64,000 nucleotides of DNA from positions 434,001 through 498,000 of the forward strand of contig NZ_CP042171.1 of assembly GCF_005938645.2 (NCBI RefSeq), given 5' to 3'. The position numbers and the translations under genes are program-made. The notes beneath the pieces are model-generated. The model had not been told where the DNA came from and searched no databases. It worked only from the letters and a program-made list of their open reading frames with translations. The DNA comes from Pedobacter sp. KBS0701. Its GTDB lineage: Bacteria; Bacteroidota; Bacteroidia; Sphingobacteriales; Sphingobacteriaceae. Every line of letters begins with the position of its first letter. Positions within the stretch are counted from its first letter, which is position 1. Positions 8,186-18,604 of this stretch are shown here, piece by piece.

Positions 8186-9169
8186 GTGTCAAAACATTTG
8201 CAATACAACAAGGCAGAAAGTAAGGATGTAGGTTATATATTGAATGTGCTCAGTAGCGTACATACAGTAGATCAAAAATTGAAAGAAGAATTTGAGAAAC
8301 ATCTTTTAAGGCTCAGGATTAAAAAGGATCAGATACTCTTCAATGAGAACGAGGTATGCGAATACATATACTTTATTGTTAGAGGCGCTTTAATGGGATG
8401 CACCACGCATAATAAACAAAAAATAACTACCTATATTTCAATTGAAAATGATTTTGTAAGTTCTATATCGGGGCTTCATGGATCTGATCATTCTCAGGAA
8501 TACGTAATCGCTGTTGAAGATACAGATTTGCTGGCCATCCACAATAATGAACTCAATCGTCTTTTTACATACCATTTCGGGCTCAATTATATCTTTAGAG
8601 TTGTTTTAGAGAAATATTATAAAGCTGCTCAACAAAGGTCACATATTATCCGTGTTGGAAACGCAAAGGAAAGATACCTGTATTTTGCAAAAACCAATCC
8701 GGGTTATTTAAACCGACTGCCCTTAGATCTGGTAGCTTCATTGTTAAATGTTAAAACTTCAACACTATTGTCCATCAGGAAAAATTCTTCTAAACCCAAA
8801 GAAGGCAATGTTGATCTTGCTGAATTTGGGCAAAAACTGGAGCGTTATGTTAACGATCATCAGCTATTCAGGCAAAAGAATATCAGGCTCCATTCTCTCG
8901 CTCAAAAGGTCGGTATAGGCAGTCATAAGCTTTCTGTTGTGTTAAACAGTTATTTCAATAAAAGTTTTATTGATTATATTAATCAGTATAGGGTAAACTG
9001 GATAAAGGATAGTATCCGTAATCCAGAGATTATGCAAAATTTCACGCTGGAGGCATTGGCTTATAGTGCAGGTTTTTCATCCAGGAGTGCCTTCTATAAT
9101 TCTTTTAAAAAATTAGTGGGAATGAGCCCTCTTGAGTATTCAAGAAATATTGGAGAAGAAATACTTTAG
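8186..9169 (+). CDS. Crp/Fnr-type sensor fused to an AraC DNA-binding domain
   Basis: A cytoplasmic transcription regulator of 327 residues with an unusual two-part build. Residues about 20-130 form a cyclic-nucleotide-binding beta barrel (ILFNENEVCEYIYFIVRGAL). Residues about 135-190 carry a helical region and a Crp-like helix-turn-helix (AKERYLYF, LPLDLVASLLNVKTSTLLSIRK). Residues about 215-320 are an AraC/XylS double helix-turn-helix (IRLHSLAQKVGIGSHKLS; FTLEALAYSAGFSSRSAFYNSFKKLVGMSPLEY). The start is GTG 8186; no better ATG exists upstream in frame. It stands alone, with a GNAT gene about 180 bases downstream. The ligand and targets are not evident. The C-terminal AraC identity is firm; whether both DNA-binding parts work is inference. 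Confidence 0.85.
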   Translation: MSKHLQYNKAESKDVGYILNVLSSVHTVDQKLKEEFEKHLLRLRIKKDQILFNENEVCEYIYFIVRGALMGCTTHNKQKITTYISIENDFVSSISGLHGSDHSQEYVIAVEDTDLLAIHNNELNRLFTYHFGLNYIFRVVLEKYYKAAQQRSHIIRVGNAKERYLYFAKTNPGYLNRLPLDLVASLLNVKTSTLLSIRKNSSKPKEGNVDLAEFGQKLERYVNDHQLFRQKNIRLHSLAQKVGIGSHKLSVVLNSYFNKSFIDYINQYRVNWIKDSIRNPEIMQNFTLEALAYSAGFSSRSAFYNSFKKLVGMSPLEYSRNIGEEIL

Positions 9170-9353
9170 CTTAACGTTTTTGTTACTGATATGCTGCTTG
9201 AGGTTACTTTTAGCCGGGCTTTTGTATTGATTTATAATACAGGACAAACTTGATCCTGTTCTCTTCGACAAATGAGGCCTGGTTGGCTAAATTAGTTTAA
9301 TTGACAATTTAATATATAGCTTTTACTGGCTTTGAGCCGCAATTGATTAAACT

Positions 9354-9836
9354 ATGATAAGGATGATGCGCGCTGCAGATTGGAGTGAGATAAATGACAT
9401 TTATCAGGAAGGAATCGATACAGGTACCGCAAGTTTTAGAACCCCGGATATTTCATGGAAGGACTGGGATTCATCACACCTCAAGACCTGCAGATTTGTG
9501 AGTTTACAGGGTAAGGAAATTGTTGGGTGGTGTGCACTTTTGCCGGTAATCGCCAATTATGACGTTGGTGGTGTTGGAGAAATTGAAGTTTATGTTAAAC
9601 AGGGCTACAAAGGCCAGGGGATAGGCTCTGCTCTATTAAATGCCCTGATTATCGAAAGTGAAAAAAAAGGAATCTGGATGCTTCAGGCAGGAATTTTCCT
9701 TCAGAATTCAGCCTCATTAAAAATTTATGAAAAAGCTGGATTCAGGGTGGTAGGCTATCGGGAAAAAATAGGTAAAGCAAAAGGTGTTTGGCAGGATAAT
9801 CTCCTGATGGAAAGAAGAAATAAATTGATCGCCTAA
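9354..9836 (+). CDS. GNAT family N-acetyltransferase (phosphinothricin acetyltransferase-like)
   Basis: A 160-residue acetyl-CoA-dependent acetyltransferase. The opening IRMMRAADWSEINDIYQEGIDTGTASF and the middle EIEVYVKQGYKGQGIGSALL show the GNAT fold; the acetyl-CoA pyrophosphate loop is Q/RGxGxG/A at QGYKGQGIGSAL. The late NSASLKIYEKAGFRVVGYRE motif is shared with the phosphinothricin/methionine-sulfoximine acetyltransferase branch. The natural substrate is unknown; amino-acid-like compounds are the likeliest. It appears monocistronic. Starts at ATG 9354 or 9363 are both possible. No membrane segment or signal peptide is present. Confidence 0.85.
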   Translation: MIRMMRAADWSEINDIYQEGIDTGTASFRTPDISWKDWDSSHLKTCRFVSLQGKEIVGWCALLPVIANYDVGGVGEIEVYVKQGYKGQGIGSALLNALIIESEKKGIWMLQAGIFLQNSASLKIYEKAGFRVVGYREKIGKAKGVWQDNLLMERRNKLIA

Positions 9837-9856
9837 TATTTTAAGACTAAGAACGT

Positions 9857-9918
9857 GTTTAAAATAAAATAGAAGTTATTTCGTATGTCAGTCTGAGCGT
9901 AGTCGAAGACCATTTCTG
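9857..9918. repeat. Dispersed intergenic repeat, copy A
   Basis: The sequence from GTTTAAAAT through GTATGTCAGTCTGAGCG to AGACCATTTC recurs at about 18368 and 36928 in this window. All copies lie in gene-free spacers and the TCTGAGCGTAGTCGAAGACC block is best conserved. This is a non-coding dispersed element, probably related to the REP-like repeats common in Bacteroidota. Confidence 0.75.
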
Positions 9919-10052
9919 CTTTTGGGAATTTCTGAATTTTTTAAAATGACCTGGAGCAAAAGGTTTCTTTAAATTGTTACCAAGTGTAAATATTTTAAAT
10001 AAAATAAGCACACATGTCTAATTTTATTATCTGAATTAGCTAAATTTAGTGC

Positions 10053-11306
10053 ATGTTTAAGCACGTTTTTTTAGGTCTCCTGTTGTTTTTTTCTCATGTA
10101 GCTGCACATGCTCAGTTTCGTTATGCTAAAATAGCCGACAGTTTATATGCTGTTAAAATTTATGATCAGGCAGCGCATTATTACCTGCTTTCTGGAGAGG
10201 CCAGTGAATTTTCCCGTGCAAAACAAGGGGCCTTTTATAATGCTGCCTGTTGTTTTGCCCTATATGGCAAGGCCGATAGCGCAATGCTATTGCTGAAACA
10301 ATCCATTCAACTTGGGAACGATAATGTGGCGCATATCAGTAAGGATACCGATCTTAACTCGTTGCACCAACGCGCCGACTGGCAGAAACTCATTGCAGGT
10401 TTGCATCCACGTATTAAAAGCACTAACGATCCGACAAAAGCACGGTTAATTACTACCGACGTACGCAATTTCTGGGATGCTTATGACCGTGCTCAGAAAG
10501 ATACGGCCAACCGTTTAAACATTTACCGCAAATATTACATCCAACCCGGAACGCCCGGTTTACAGGATTATTTTACTTACAAGGTATTTGACCTGAAATA
10601 CTTTGTTATGGGGCATGATAAGCGCCCTAATTTTTATGCCGCCATCCGCAAAAATACTTATGCTGTAGAGCAACAGAAGCCACAGATGATAAGCAGCTTT
10701 GTAAAGCTTAAAGCACTATATGCCAAAGCTTCGTTTCCTGATGTTTATTTTGTTATCGGTGATTTCTCTTCAGGTGGTACCTCTTCAGATAATGGCTTGC
10801 TCATAGGTCTAGATCAAGGTGTGCGTACACCCGATATCCCTACCAACGAACTAAACTTATGGCAACGCAACAATTTCAACAACCTGGTTGATTTGCCGCA
10901 TCTTATTGCGCACGAGCTGATCCATTTTAATCAGGGCGGCATGGCTGGCGATACAACCTTATTACGTGCTGTTTTAGCTGAAGGCATGGCCGATTTCCTG
11001 GGCGAACTGATCTCTGGTAAAACGGCTAACGAACGACTGCATGTTTGGGCCAGGGGTAAGGAAAAACAGATTTGGAGCGATTTTGAAAAAGAAATGTATC
11101 TGAACAGGGCCAAAAACTGGATAGCCAACTCTGATCAGGAAACTGCCGACAAACCTGCTGATCTGGGGTATTGGGTAGGTTACCAGATCTGCAAAGCTTA
11201 TTATAACCAGGCTGCAGATAAAAAACAGGCCGTGGCGGATATGCTTAACGTTAAAGATTACAAGGCATTTTATGATAATAGTGGCGCAAGCCGGATGTTT
11301 AAATGA
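10053..11306 (+). CDS. Secreted gluzincin-type zinc peptidase-like protein (DUF2268-like)
   Basis: A 417-residue exported protein. A signal peptide (KHVFLGLLLFFSHVAAHAQ) is followed by a TPR-like helical region (about 25-125), where alanine- and tyrosine-rich repeats resemble those of other tetratricopeptide exports. The C-terminal half has HELIH at residues 287-291 and a downstream EGMADF with Glu310, the arrangement of gluzincin metallopeptidases. Proteolysis in the periplasm or outside is inferred; no substrate is evident. A TAAATTTA box ends only 4 bases before the ATG, so the mRNA may have almost no leader. It is convergent with dapA and shares no operon. Confidence 0.75.
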   Translation: MFKHVFLGLLLFFSHVAAHAQFRYAKIADSLYAVKIYDQAAHYYLLSGEASEFSRAKQGAFYNAACCFALYGKADSAMLLLKQSIQLGNDNVAHISKDTDLNSLHQRADWQKLIAGLHPRIKSTNDPTKARLITTDVRNFWDAYDRAQKDTANRLNIYRKYYIQPGTPGLQDYFTYKVFDLKYFVMGHDKRPNFYAAIRKNTYAVEQQKPQMISSFVKLKALYAKASFPDVYFVIGDFSSGGTSSDNGLLIGLDQGVRTPDIPTNELNLWQRNNFNNLVDLPHLIAHELIHFNQGGMAGDTTLLRAVLAEGMADFLGELISGKTANERLHVWARGKEKQIWSDFEKEMYLNRAKNWIANSDQETADKPADLGYWVGYQICKAYYNQAADKKQAVADMLNVKDYKAFYDNSGASRMFK

Positions 11307-11356
11307 CAGGGCGATAAATAGAAGGCGGTTAATTTATTTGAGTAATTTTTTATTTG

Positions 11357-11410
11357 CACAAAAAAACAGATTGTTTTCATTTACTTTTCAGCAAAATCAA
11401 ACAATCTGTT
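11357..11410 (-). terminator. Intrinsic terminator of dapA
   Basis: On the minus strand an 11-bp perfect stem ACAGATTGTTT/AAACAATCTGT (plus coordinates 11366-11376 and 11399-11409) with a 22-base loop is followed by a run of T. It lies just downstream of the dapA stop. Confidence 0.8.
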
Positions 11411-11435
11411 CCTGAAAATATTCTTGTAAGCGAAT

Positions 11436-12323
11436 TTAAGCAACTTCGCTTAGCTTTTCTATTTCTGCAATTATTGATTTTTCTAAAAATGCAGATGCTT
11501 TAACCAATGGCAACCTTACGGTATCGCCGCAAACACCTAAATGTTTTAATGCAGCTTTTATGCCTGCCGGATTACCTTCTGCAAATGCCAGGCGAGTAAA
11601 TTCTATTAAGCCTAAATGAGCAGGCAAAGCGGCCTTGTAATCGCCGGCTAAACAAAGTTTTACCATGTCAGAAAATTGCTTAGGTACAGCGTTTCCGATT
11701 ACCGAGATAATGCCTGCAGCACCCAAAGCGATCATTGGCAAAGTAACCGGATCATCTCCGGAGATTAAAAGAAAATCTGCAGGCTTATCTCTCATAATCT
11801 GGTTAAACTGATCGAAGCTTCCTGATGCTTCTTTAGTAGCAATAATATTTTTAAAATCATGAGCCAGCCTGCAAGTTGTTTCCGGACTCATATTGCTTCC
11901 TGTACGACCTGGTACGTTGTATAAAATCAAATCTAAAGGAGAAATTTCAGCTAAATATTTATAGTGTTGATAAATTCCTTCCTGAGTAGGTTTGTTGTAA
12001 TAAGGACTAACAGATAAAATTGCACTATAACCGGAAGCATCGAAAGATTTAATGTCTTCAGCTACAGCTAAAGTGTTATTGCCACCTATGCCGGCAACCA
12101 ATGGTAATCTATTGTTATTAATTTCAGCAGTATAGGCCCACACTTTCTTCTTCTCGTCCTTGGTCATTGTAGCAGTTTCGCCGGTTGTACCTAAAGAAAC
12201 GAGGTAATCGATCCCTCCTTCTACCAAATGATTAATCAGGTTTTTTAAACCATCATAGTCAACTGATCCATCTGTGTTGAAAGGTGTAACCAACGCTACA
12301 CCAGTACCCTGAAATTTGTTCAT
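11436..12323 (-). CDS. dapA: 4-hydroxy-tetrahydrodipicolinate synthase DapA
   Basis: This class I aldolase condenses pyruvate with aspartate semialdehyde, the first committed step to lysine and diaminopimelate. The 295-residue TIM barrel has GTTGETATM near residue 45, the catalytic tyrosine in YNVPGRTG (about 136) and the Schiff-base lysine K164 in TKEASG. Length and motifs are typical. It lies 82 bases downstream of ligA on the same strand, the spacer being a degenerate AATGAGAGA-type sequence, so the two may be co-transcribed. A terminator follows the stop. The precursor it makes feeds peptidoglycan, though no functional link to the plus-strand division cluster is implied. Confidence 0.96.
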   Translation of the reverse strand: MNKFQGTGVALVTPFNTDGSVDYDGLKNLINHLVEGGIDYLVSLGTTGETATMTKDEKKKVWAYTAEINNNRLPLVAGIGGNNTLAVAEDIKSFDASGYSAILSVSPYYNKPTQEGIYQHYKYLAEISPLDLILYNVPGRTGSNMSPETTCRLAHDFKNIIATKEASGSFDQFNQIMRDKPADFLLISGDDPVTLPMIALGAAGIISVIGNAVPKQFSDMVKLCLAGDYKAALPAHLGLIEFTRLAFAEGNPAGIKAALKHLGVCGDTVRLPLVKASAFLEKSIIAEIEKLSEVA

Positions 12324-12405
12324 TTTAATTTATAATTATTGAATTTTGAATGAGAGATTGACCAAATGCTTTTACATGCTATCATTCACCAATTCCGTCA
12401 TTCTC

Positions 12406-14418
<2,013 letters not shown>

Positions 14419-14421
14419 CTA

Positions 14422-14429
14422 CAAATATA
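14422..14429 (-). promoter_or_regulatory. Candidate ligA -7 box directly before the start codon
   Basis: On the minus strand TATATTTG (consensus TAnnTTTG) ends 3 bases before the ligA ATG. The -33 region shows no TTTG at the expected distance, so the promoter call is moderate. Confidence 0.45.
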
Positions 14430-14594
14430 AAAAAAGGATGAATCGGTTTTTAAAATGAGTTGAAATAAATATACATAATACTCTGGTTAATTTAGCGATT
14501 TGAACTATTAAAATCTATCAAAGAAAGCTATCGATTTTAATGATTATTAACTACTGTTTGTATAACGCGTTTGGCCTTTTTAAAGATTTCTCCT

Positions 14595-14625
14595 TTTGAA
14601 TTGTGGCATTGAATTTGTATTTTTA
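14595..14625 (+). promoter_or_regulatory. Promoter of the small gene / zeta-like pair
   Basis: TTTG (14595-14598), a 19-base spacer and TATTTTTA (14618-14625, one mismatch to TAnnTTTG) give a near-consensus Bacteroidota promoter 23 bases before the ATG at 14649. Confidence 0.6.
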
Positions 14626-14648
14626 CATTAGATTAAAGTATTGCAATT

Positions 14649-14918
14649 ATGGAGTTGACTAATCTAGAAACAGAAACTAAGCAAGAGAAATATCTTGATG
14701 TTTTACGTAATCTGCGTGCAAAGAACTTCAGTCGTAATCTGCCTTTTCTTATCCTCTCTAATAAGCTTCCGAAAGGTCAGGTTTATAAAGAATATAATGA
14801 TGGTCGCATAGAGATTCAGGAAGTTTCTTCAGCCGGAAAAAAAATTAATGTTAAAGTATTGAAGACTTTGGCAGTAAAAGAAGCAGATCTGGTTCGTATT
14901 GACTATGGATTATTCTAA
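14649..14918 (+). CDS. Small protein paired with zeta-like P-loop protein; candidate antitoxin
   Basis: An 89-residue soluble protein I do not recognise. The N-terminal half is charged and helical (NLETETKQEKYLDVLRNLR); the C-terminal half looks like short beta strands (RIEIQEVSSAGKKINVKVLKTL). It has no signal peptide, membrane segment or cysteine. Its end overlaps the start of the P-loop gene by 14 bases and it has its own promoter, so the two are translationally coupled. By position it could be an antitoxin or partner of the kinase-like protein, but sequence alone does not show this. Confidence 0.65.
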   Translation: MELTNLETETKQEKYLDVLRNLRAKNFSRNLPFLILSNKLPKGQVYKEYNDGRIEIQEVSSAGKKINVKVLKTLAVKEADLVRIDYGLF

Positions 14919-15549
14919 TCCAACACTCTTGGTTATTTCGGGTCCAAATGGAGCAGGTAAATCTACCTATATTCAAAGTATGCTTCCTGTAGAATTTGAA
15001 GGAATATGGTCTTTTAACAGAGATGAAGTTCGCGTTCAGTTCGAAACCCAACTTATAGAAGAAGGAATTCCTAAAACAGATAGATTAAAAAAAGCCACAG
15101 CAATGATGGAGGCGAAACTGGTTAGTGAAATGAAAAGTGCAATCGTTGGGCAACAACATTTTGTGCTGGAAACTCCTCTGTCTGATCCATACTACTGGAC
15201 TTATTTAAATTTATTTGAGGATTCCGGTTATCATATTCAAATTAATTATTTATGCCTGAATACAATCGAGCATTGTAAGGCAAGAGTTCAGCAAAGGGTT
15301 TCAGAAGGTGGACATGCCGTTTCTCCTGAAACAATAAAGGGAGTTTATAATATGAATCTAGTTCATATAGATAGTCAAATGGCTAGTTTTAAGAGGTTAG
15401 AATTTTACGATGGGACTATTATTCCAATCATGCTATGTGCCATTGAAGATAACCAGGTAGAATATTTCTCTCCCGAAGCTTTAAAAAAGAAATGGATAAA
15501 AAATGGGCTTCCATCGCTTTATAAAATGTTAAGGGATGCAAAGGCCTAA
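14905..15549 (+). CDS. Zeta-toxin-like P-loop kinase/ATPase
   Basis: A 214-residue P-loop protein of the zeta toxin / predicted ABC-type ATPase family. The Walker A motif GPNGAGKST lies near residue 13. The later KARVQQRVSEGGHAVSPETIKG stretch matches the family's conserved Arg-rich GGHxV region that contacts nucleotide sugar and ATP in zeta toxins. Zeta toxins phosphorylate UDP-N-acetylglucosamine; many chromosomal relatives are of unknown role. ATG 14905 is preferred over TTG 14899. The arginine normally following GGHxVP..I (I-x-x-R-Y) reads IKGVY here, so part of the substrate site differs. It is coupled to the small gene upstream and convergent with the AcpH-like gene. Confidence 0.75.
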   Translation: MDYSNPTLLVISGPNGAGKSTYIQSMLPVEFEGIWSFNRDEVRVQFETQLIEEGIPKTDRLKKATAMMEAKLVSEMKSAIVGQQHFVLETPLSDPYYWTYLNLFEDSGYHIQINYLCLNTIEHCKARVQQRVSEGGHAVSPETIKGVYNMNLVHIDSQMASFKRLEFYDGTIIPIMLCAIEDNQVEYFSPEALKKKWIKNGLPSLYKMLRDAKA

Positions 15550-15567
15550 CTATTTTCGCTAAAATAT

Positions 15568-16242
15568 TTAAGCCAACTTCCCCTCAATCTCCTCAAAAAT
15601 ATGCATGTAATCTTTTTCTAGGACGGTTTTATAAATCCCAAGTTCAAAAGTAAGTGACTGAAGTTGATTTTCGTTCAATGTTTCGGGCCATAAACGCATG
15701 CAGATTCTGTTCAGCGCATAGCTGATATTTTCGAGTTTTTGATAACTCAGCAGGTACTTGCTGCTGATAAACTTTTCCAAAAAAATAAAAAATACCTCAG
15801 GGTTTTTAAGGTTACAGTGTTCAAGGAAATCACTTAATGATTCTTTTTTTACCGAACTCAGCTTGTCATAAAAATGGTTTACCTGGATTAAGTTATGTTC
15901 AACCAATAAATGATCTAACAAAAGTTCCAGGCCGATGTGGGCAAGAAAAGAAGGACGCACAGCGGTATTTTCTACAATGGGCTTAATGAGTTGTTTAAGT
16001 TCGGTGGTTTTCTCCAGGAAGAAATTCGAGGAATGAAAAAGCAGGTCGACCGCTAAATGTCTTTTCCAGCCAAGCAACAGATTTTCTTCATCTGGGTTTC
16101 CTTTAAACAGGAATTCATTCTTCTGGGGGTATAAATTCGCCTCTTTTGCTGCATTTTTAATCAGATCTGGCAAAACCGTTCCCATTACCACATGGGCATC
16201 ATTATTTGTCCGGTCGAAATAATAATGGGATAAAAAGTTCAT
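15568..16242 (-). CDS. Acyl carrier protein phosphodiesterase-like protein (AcpH/DUF479)
   Basis: A 224-residue soluble protein opening MNFLSHYYFDR and continuing VVMGTVLPDLIKNA, GWKRHLAVDLLFHSS and LAHIGLELLLDHLLVE. These histidine- and aspartate-rich blocks match the order seen in ACP phosphodiesterase AcpH (FLAHL, GNLLADF, RxHRxID, DxxxDHFL), a relative of HD-type metal phosphohydrolases that removes the phosphopantetheine from acyl carrier protein. Several positions are divergent, so the reaction is only inferred. It is convergent with the zeta-like gene and divergent from tyrS, about 136 bases away. Confidence 0.6.
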   Translation of the reverse strand: MNFLSHYYFDRTNNDAHVVMGTVLPDLIKNAAKEANLYPQKNEFLFKGNPDEENLLLGWKRHLAVDLLFHSSNFFLEKTTELKQLIKPIVENTAVRPSFLAHIGLELLLDHLLVEHNLIQVNHFYDKLSSVKKESLSDFLEHCNLKNPEVFFIFLEKFISSKYLLSYQKLENISYALNRICMRLWPETLNENQLQSLTFELGIYKTVLEKDYMHIFEEIEGKLA

Positions 16243-16318
16243 CTTGCAAGGTAATGTTTTCTGGTATGGTTGTAAAGGCCGAGTTCAATTATGATAACTC
16301 ATTTACAAAACCAACTAA

Positions 16319-16351
16319 TTTGCTTTAAACTAAGCTAAAATTTTATCTTTG
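16319..16351 (+). promoter_or_regulatory. Promoter of tyrS
   Basis: TTTG (16319-16322), a 21-base spacer and a perfect TATCTTTG -7 box (16344-16351) lie 27 bases before the tyrS ATG. This is one of the clearest Bacteroidota promoters in the window. Confidence 0.75.
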
Positions 16352-16378
16352 CACGCACATTATTAAAGTGTTTGTACA

Positions 16379-17665
16379 ATGACGAATTTTGTTGAAGAGT
16401 TAAGATGGCGTGGCATGCTGCATGATATTATGCCGAATACTGAAGAAAAGTTAAACGAGGGTATGACTTCCGGTTATATCGGTTTCGACCCTACTGCAGA
16501 TTCGTTGCACGTTGGTCACTTAACGCAGATCATGACCCTGATTCATTTTCAAAATGCTGGTCACAAGCCGTTTGCTTTGGTTGGCGGAGCTACGGGTATG
16601 GTGGGCGATCCGTCAGGAAAATCTGATGAACGTAACCTTCAGACACCTGAAATGATTGAGCACAACCTGAAAGGAATGAAGAAGCAATTGGCTAAATTCT
16701 TAAAATTTGAGGAAGGCGGAAACGGTGCAGTAATGGTTAATAATGCCGATTGGTTTAAGGATATGAATCTTTTTACCTTTATCAGGGATGTTGGTAAACA
16801 CATTACTGTGAACTACATGATGGCAAAGGATAGTGTTAAAAGACGTTTGGAAGGTGATTCTGGTCTGTCTTTTACTGAGTTCTGTTACCAGTTGATTCAG
16901 GGTTACGATTTCTATCATTTATGGAAAAATGAAAACTGTTTGGTGCAGATGGGCGGATCTGATCAATGGGGCAATATTGTTACCGGCACCGAACTGATCA
17001 GAAGGAAAGACGCTGGTACAGCTTATGCCATTACTACACAGCTGATTAAAAAGGCAGACGGAACCAAATTCGGCAAAACCGAAAGTGGTGCAGTTTGGCT
17101 GGATCCGGAAAAAACTTCTCCATATAAATTCTACCAGTTTTGGTTAAATGCATCAGATGATGATGTGAAAAAATGGATCCGTATTTTTACGCTTAAAAAT
17201 AAAGAAGAAATTGAGGCTTTGGAAAAGGAACATGATGCCGCACCGCATTTGCGTATCCTTCAAAAAGCTTTAGCTGAAGATATCACCATAAAAACCCACT
17301 CAGTAGAAGCTTTGGAAGCTGCCATTAAAACATCTGAGTTTTTATTTGGAAACGGTACACTTGAATTCTTGAAAAGCCTAACAGAAAAGCAAGTATCAGA
17401 GATGTTCGAAGGTATTCCTCAGTTTAACATTTCGAAATCAGAACTAAATATTGGAATTGATGCTGCAACTTTACTGGCAGAAAAATCGACCATTTTTCCA
17501 TCAAAGGGAGAGGCTAAGAAAACCATTCAGGGAGGCGGAGTTTCTGTAAACAAAGAAAAGGTAGCTGAAATGGCCCAAATATTCAATACAGATCATTTAA
17601 TAAACGATAAGTTTATCGTAGTACAAAAAGGAAGAAGAAATTACTTCCTTTTAATTGCAGAATAA
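16379..17665 (+). CDS. tyrS: Tyrosyl-tRNA synthetase
   Basis: A class Ic aminoacyl-tRNA synthetase of 428 residues. The HIGH motif is HVGHL near residue 42, and the KMSKS loop appears as KFGKT near residue 233. GGSDQWGN near 196 and the GYDFYHL block form the tyrosine pocket and are typical of bacterial TyrRS. The C-terminal S4-like RNA-binding domain lies at about 365-425 (KGEAKKTIQGGGVSVN). All key residues are present. The gene has a clear promoter and is followed after 14 bases by a membrane protein gene on the same strand. Confidence 0.97.
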   Translation: MTNFVEELRWRGMLHDIMPNTEEKLNEGMTSGYIGFDPTADSLHVGHLTQIMTLIHFQNAGHKPFALVGGATGMVGDPSGKSDERNLQTPEMIEHNLKGMKKQLAKFLKFEEGGNGAVMVNNADWFKDMNLFTFIRDVGKHITVNYMMAKDSVKRRLEGDSGLSFTEFCYQLIQGYDFYHLWKNENCLVQMGGSDQWGNIVTGTELIRRKDAGTAYAITTQLIKKADGTKFGKTESGAVWLDPEKTSPYKFYQFWLNASDDDVKKWIRIFTLKNKEEIEALEKEHDAAPHLRILQKALAEDITIKTHSVEALEAAIKTSEFLFGNGTLEFLKSLTEKQVSEMFEGIPQFNISKSELNIGIDAATLLAEKSTIFPSKGEAKKTIQGGGVSVNKEKVAEMAQIFNTDHLINDKFIVVQKGRRNYFLLIAE

Positions 17666-17679
17666 CATTTTCAAGCCCA

Positions 17680-18135
17680 ATGAAATTAAAGATAAGAGAT
17701 CTATTCATTGGGCTCGAATTTAAAATTGAACGGGAAGTTGAAATCCCGGAAGAAATTCTAATAAAACGTATCATCCAGGAATTAAGAAAACTGGATTATG
17801 AAGTTGTTGACCGAACGGAGAAAAAAATCTTGTTCGGAGAAAGATGGCATGGCGGTCCATATATTACCAAACAATCCGATTGGGATAGGGTAAATAATGG
17901 AAGTTTCGAAATTATCGGGGCTGGCGAAAAACAAAGTTTAAAATTTCAATTTTCGGTATCCATATTTGGTATCATGCTAGGCATTTTAATGCTCGTTGGA
18001 TTGTCTTTTGTTGCGCACTACTTCATTTTGCCTTTTGTACTTTGTTTTGTTGTCTTGAACATACAAAGAGCTATTGATCTAAAAAATAAAGTTCACCAAA
18101 TCTTTAATGCAGTTACCCGACCAGAAGTAAATTGA
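17680..18135 (+). CDS. Unrecognised membrane protein with N-terminal cytosolic domain
   Basis: A 151-residue protein I cannot place in a family. Residues 1-90 are soluble and charged (FKIEREVEIPEEILIKRIIQ, RWHGGPYITKQSDWDRV). Two adjacent hydrophobic helices at about 92-112 and 115-133 form a hairpin, and the end is basic. It has no signal peptide. It sits 14 bases after tyrS and may be transcribed with it; there is no functional hint in the context. Its coding quality is reasonable, but no function is proposed. Confidence 0.7.
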   Translation: MKLKIRDLFIGLEFKIEREVEIPEEILIKRIIQELRKLDYEVVDRTEKKILFGERWHGGPYITKQSDWDRVNNGSFEIIGAGEKQSLKFQFSVSIFGIMLGILMLVGLSFVAHYFILPFVLCFVVLNIQRAIDLKNKVHQIFNAVTRPEVN

Positions 18136-18204
18136 TTAATAGTGTTCTAATAAATTTGAGATCAATTGGTTTTTAAAAATTTTCTTCAATTTTAAGATTT
18201 TCGA

Positions 18205-18352
18205 TCAGTAGATCGGCAGCGTATTACCTTCAATCTTTTTTGAGTTATAAGTAAGTCGATCTTGATCTTTTCAATAAAGTCATGGTCCCAATCTTTACCT
18301 ATATTAAAGGTATCCAGTTTTTTAAGCGATCAATCTTTTTTAAATACCATTC
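18205..18352 (-). pseudogene. Fic-domain protein N-terminal fragment, frameshifted
   Basis: On the minus strand one frame reads KKIDRLKKLDTFNIG then KDWDHDFIEKIKID, and after a shift of one base near 18250 the next frame reads LTYNSKKIEGNTL. This matches the conserved Fic N-terminal region (TYNSnxIEGNTL) that precedes the AMPylation core. No start codon, no HPFxxGNGR motif and no downstream continuation are present; the second frame stops at once. I conclude that it is a short relic of an otherwise lost Fic gene. Confidence 0.55.
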
Positions 18353-18367
18353 TTAATATTGGCGTCT

Positions 18368-18432
18368 GTTTAAAATTAAATAAAATTTATTTCCTATATG
18401 TCAGTCTGAGCGTAGTCTGAGACTGTTTCAAC
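18368..18432. repeat. Dispersed intergenic repeat, copy B
   Basis: The same GTTTAAAAT ... ATGTCAGTCTGAGCGTAGT block as copies A and C, here with TCTGAGACTGTTTCAAC in place of TCGAAGACCATTTC. Confidence 0.7.
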
Positions 18433-18481
18433 ACATTAATAAAGCAATCGACTACGTTACTATTAACAGACTCCAATAGAA

Positions 18482-18604
18482 TGGTCGTCATCTCGACCGG
18501 AGCAACACGAAGTGGATAGATCTTACTATTTATTGAAATCAAATTTAAAAGATTTTGCTTCTCAGAGCGTTCGGGTTCTCTACTGCGGTCGAAATGACTG
18601 TCCT
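18482..18604. repeat. REP-like inverted pair
   Basis: GTCGTCATCTCGACCGGAGC near 18483 and the opposite-orientation GCGGTCGAAATGACTGTCC near 18586 are the two arms of a long imperfect inverted repeat. This sequence style (GTCATxTCGACCxxAGC) is widespread in Bacteroidota spacers. A minus-strand ORF over it is a known type of false gene. Confidence 0.65.
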
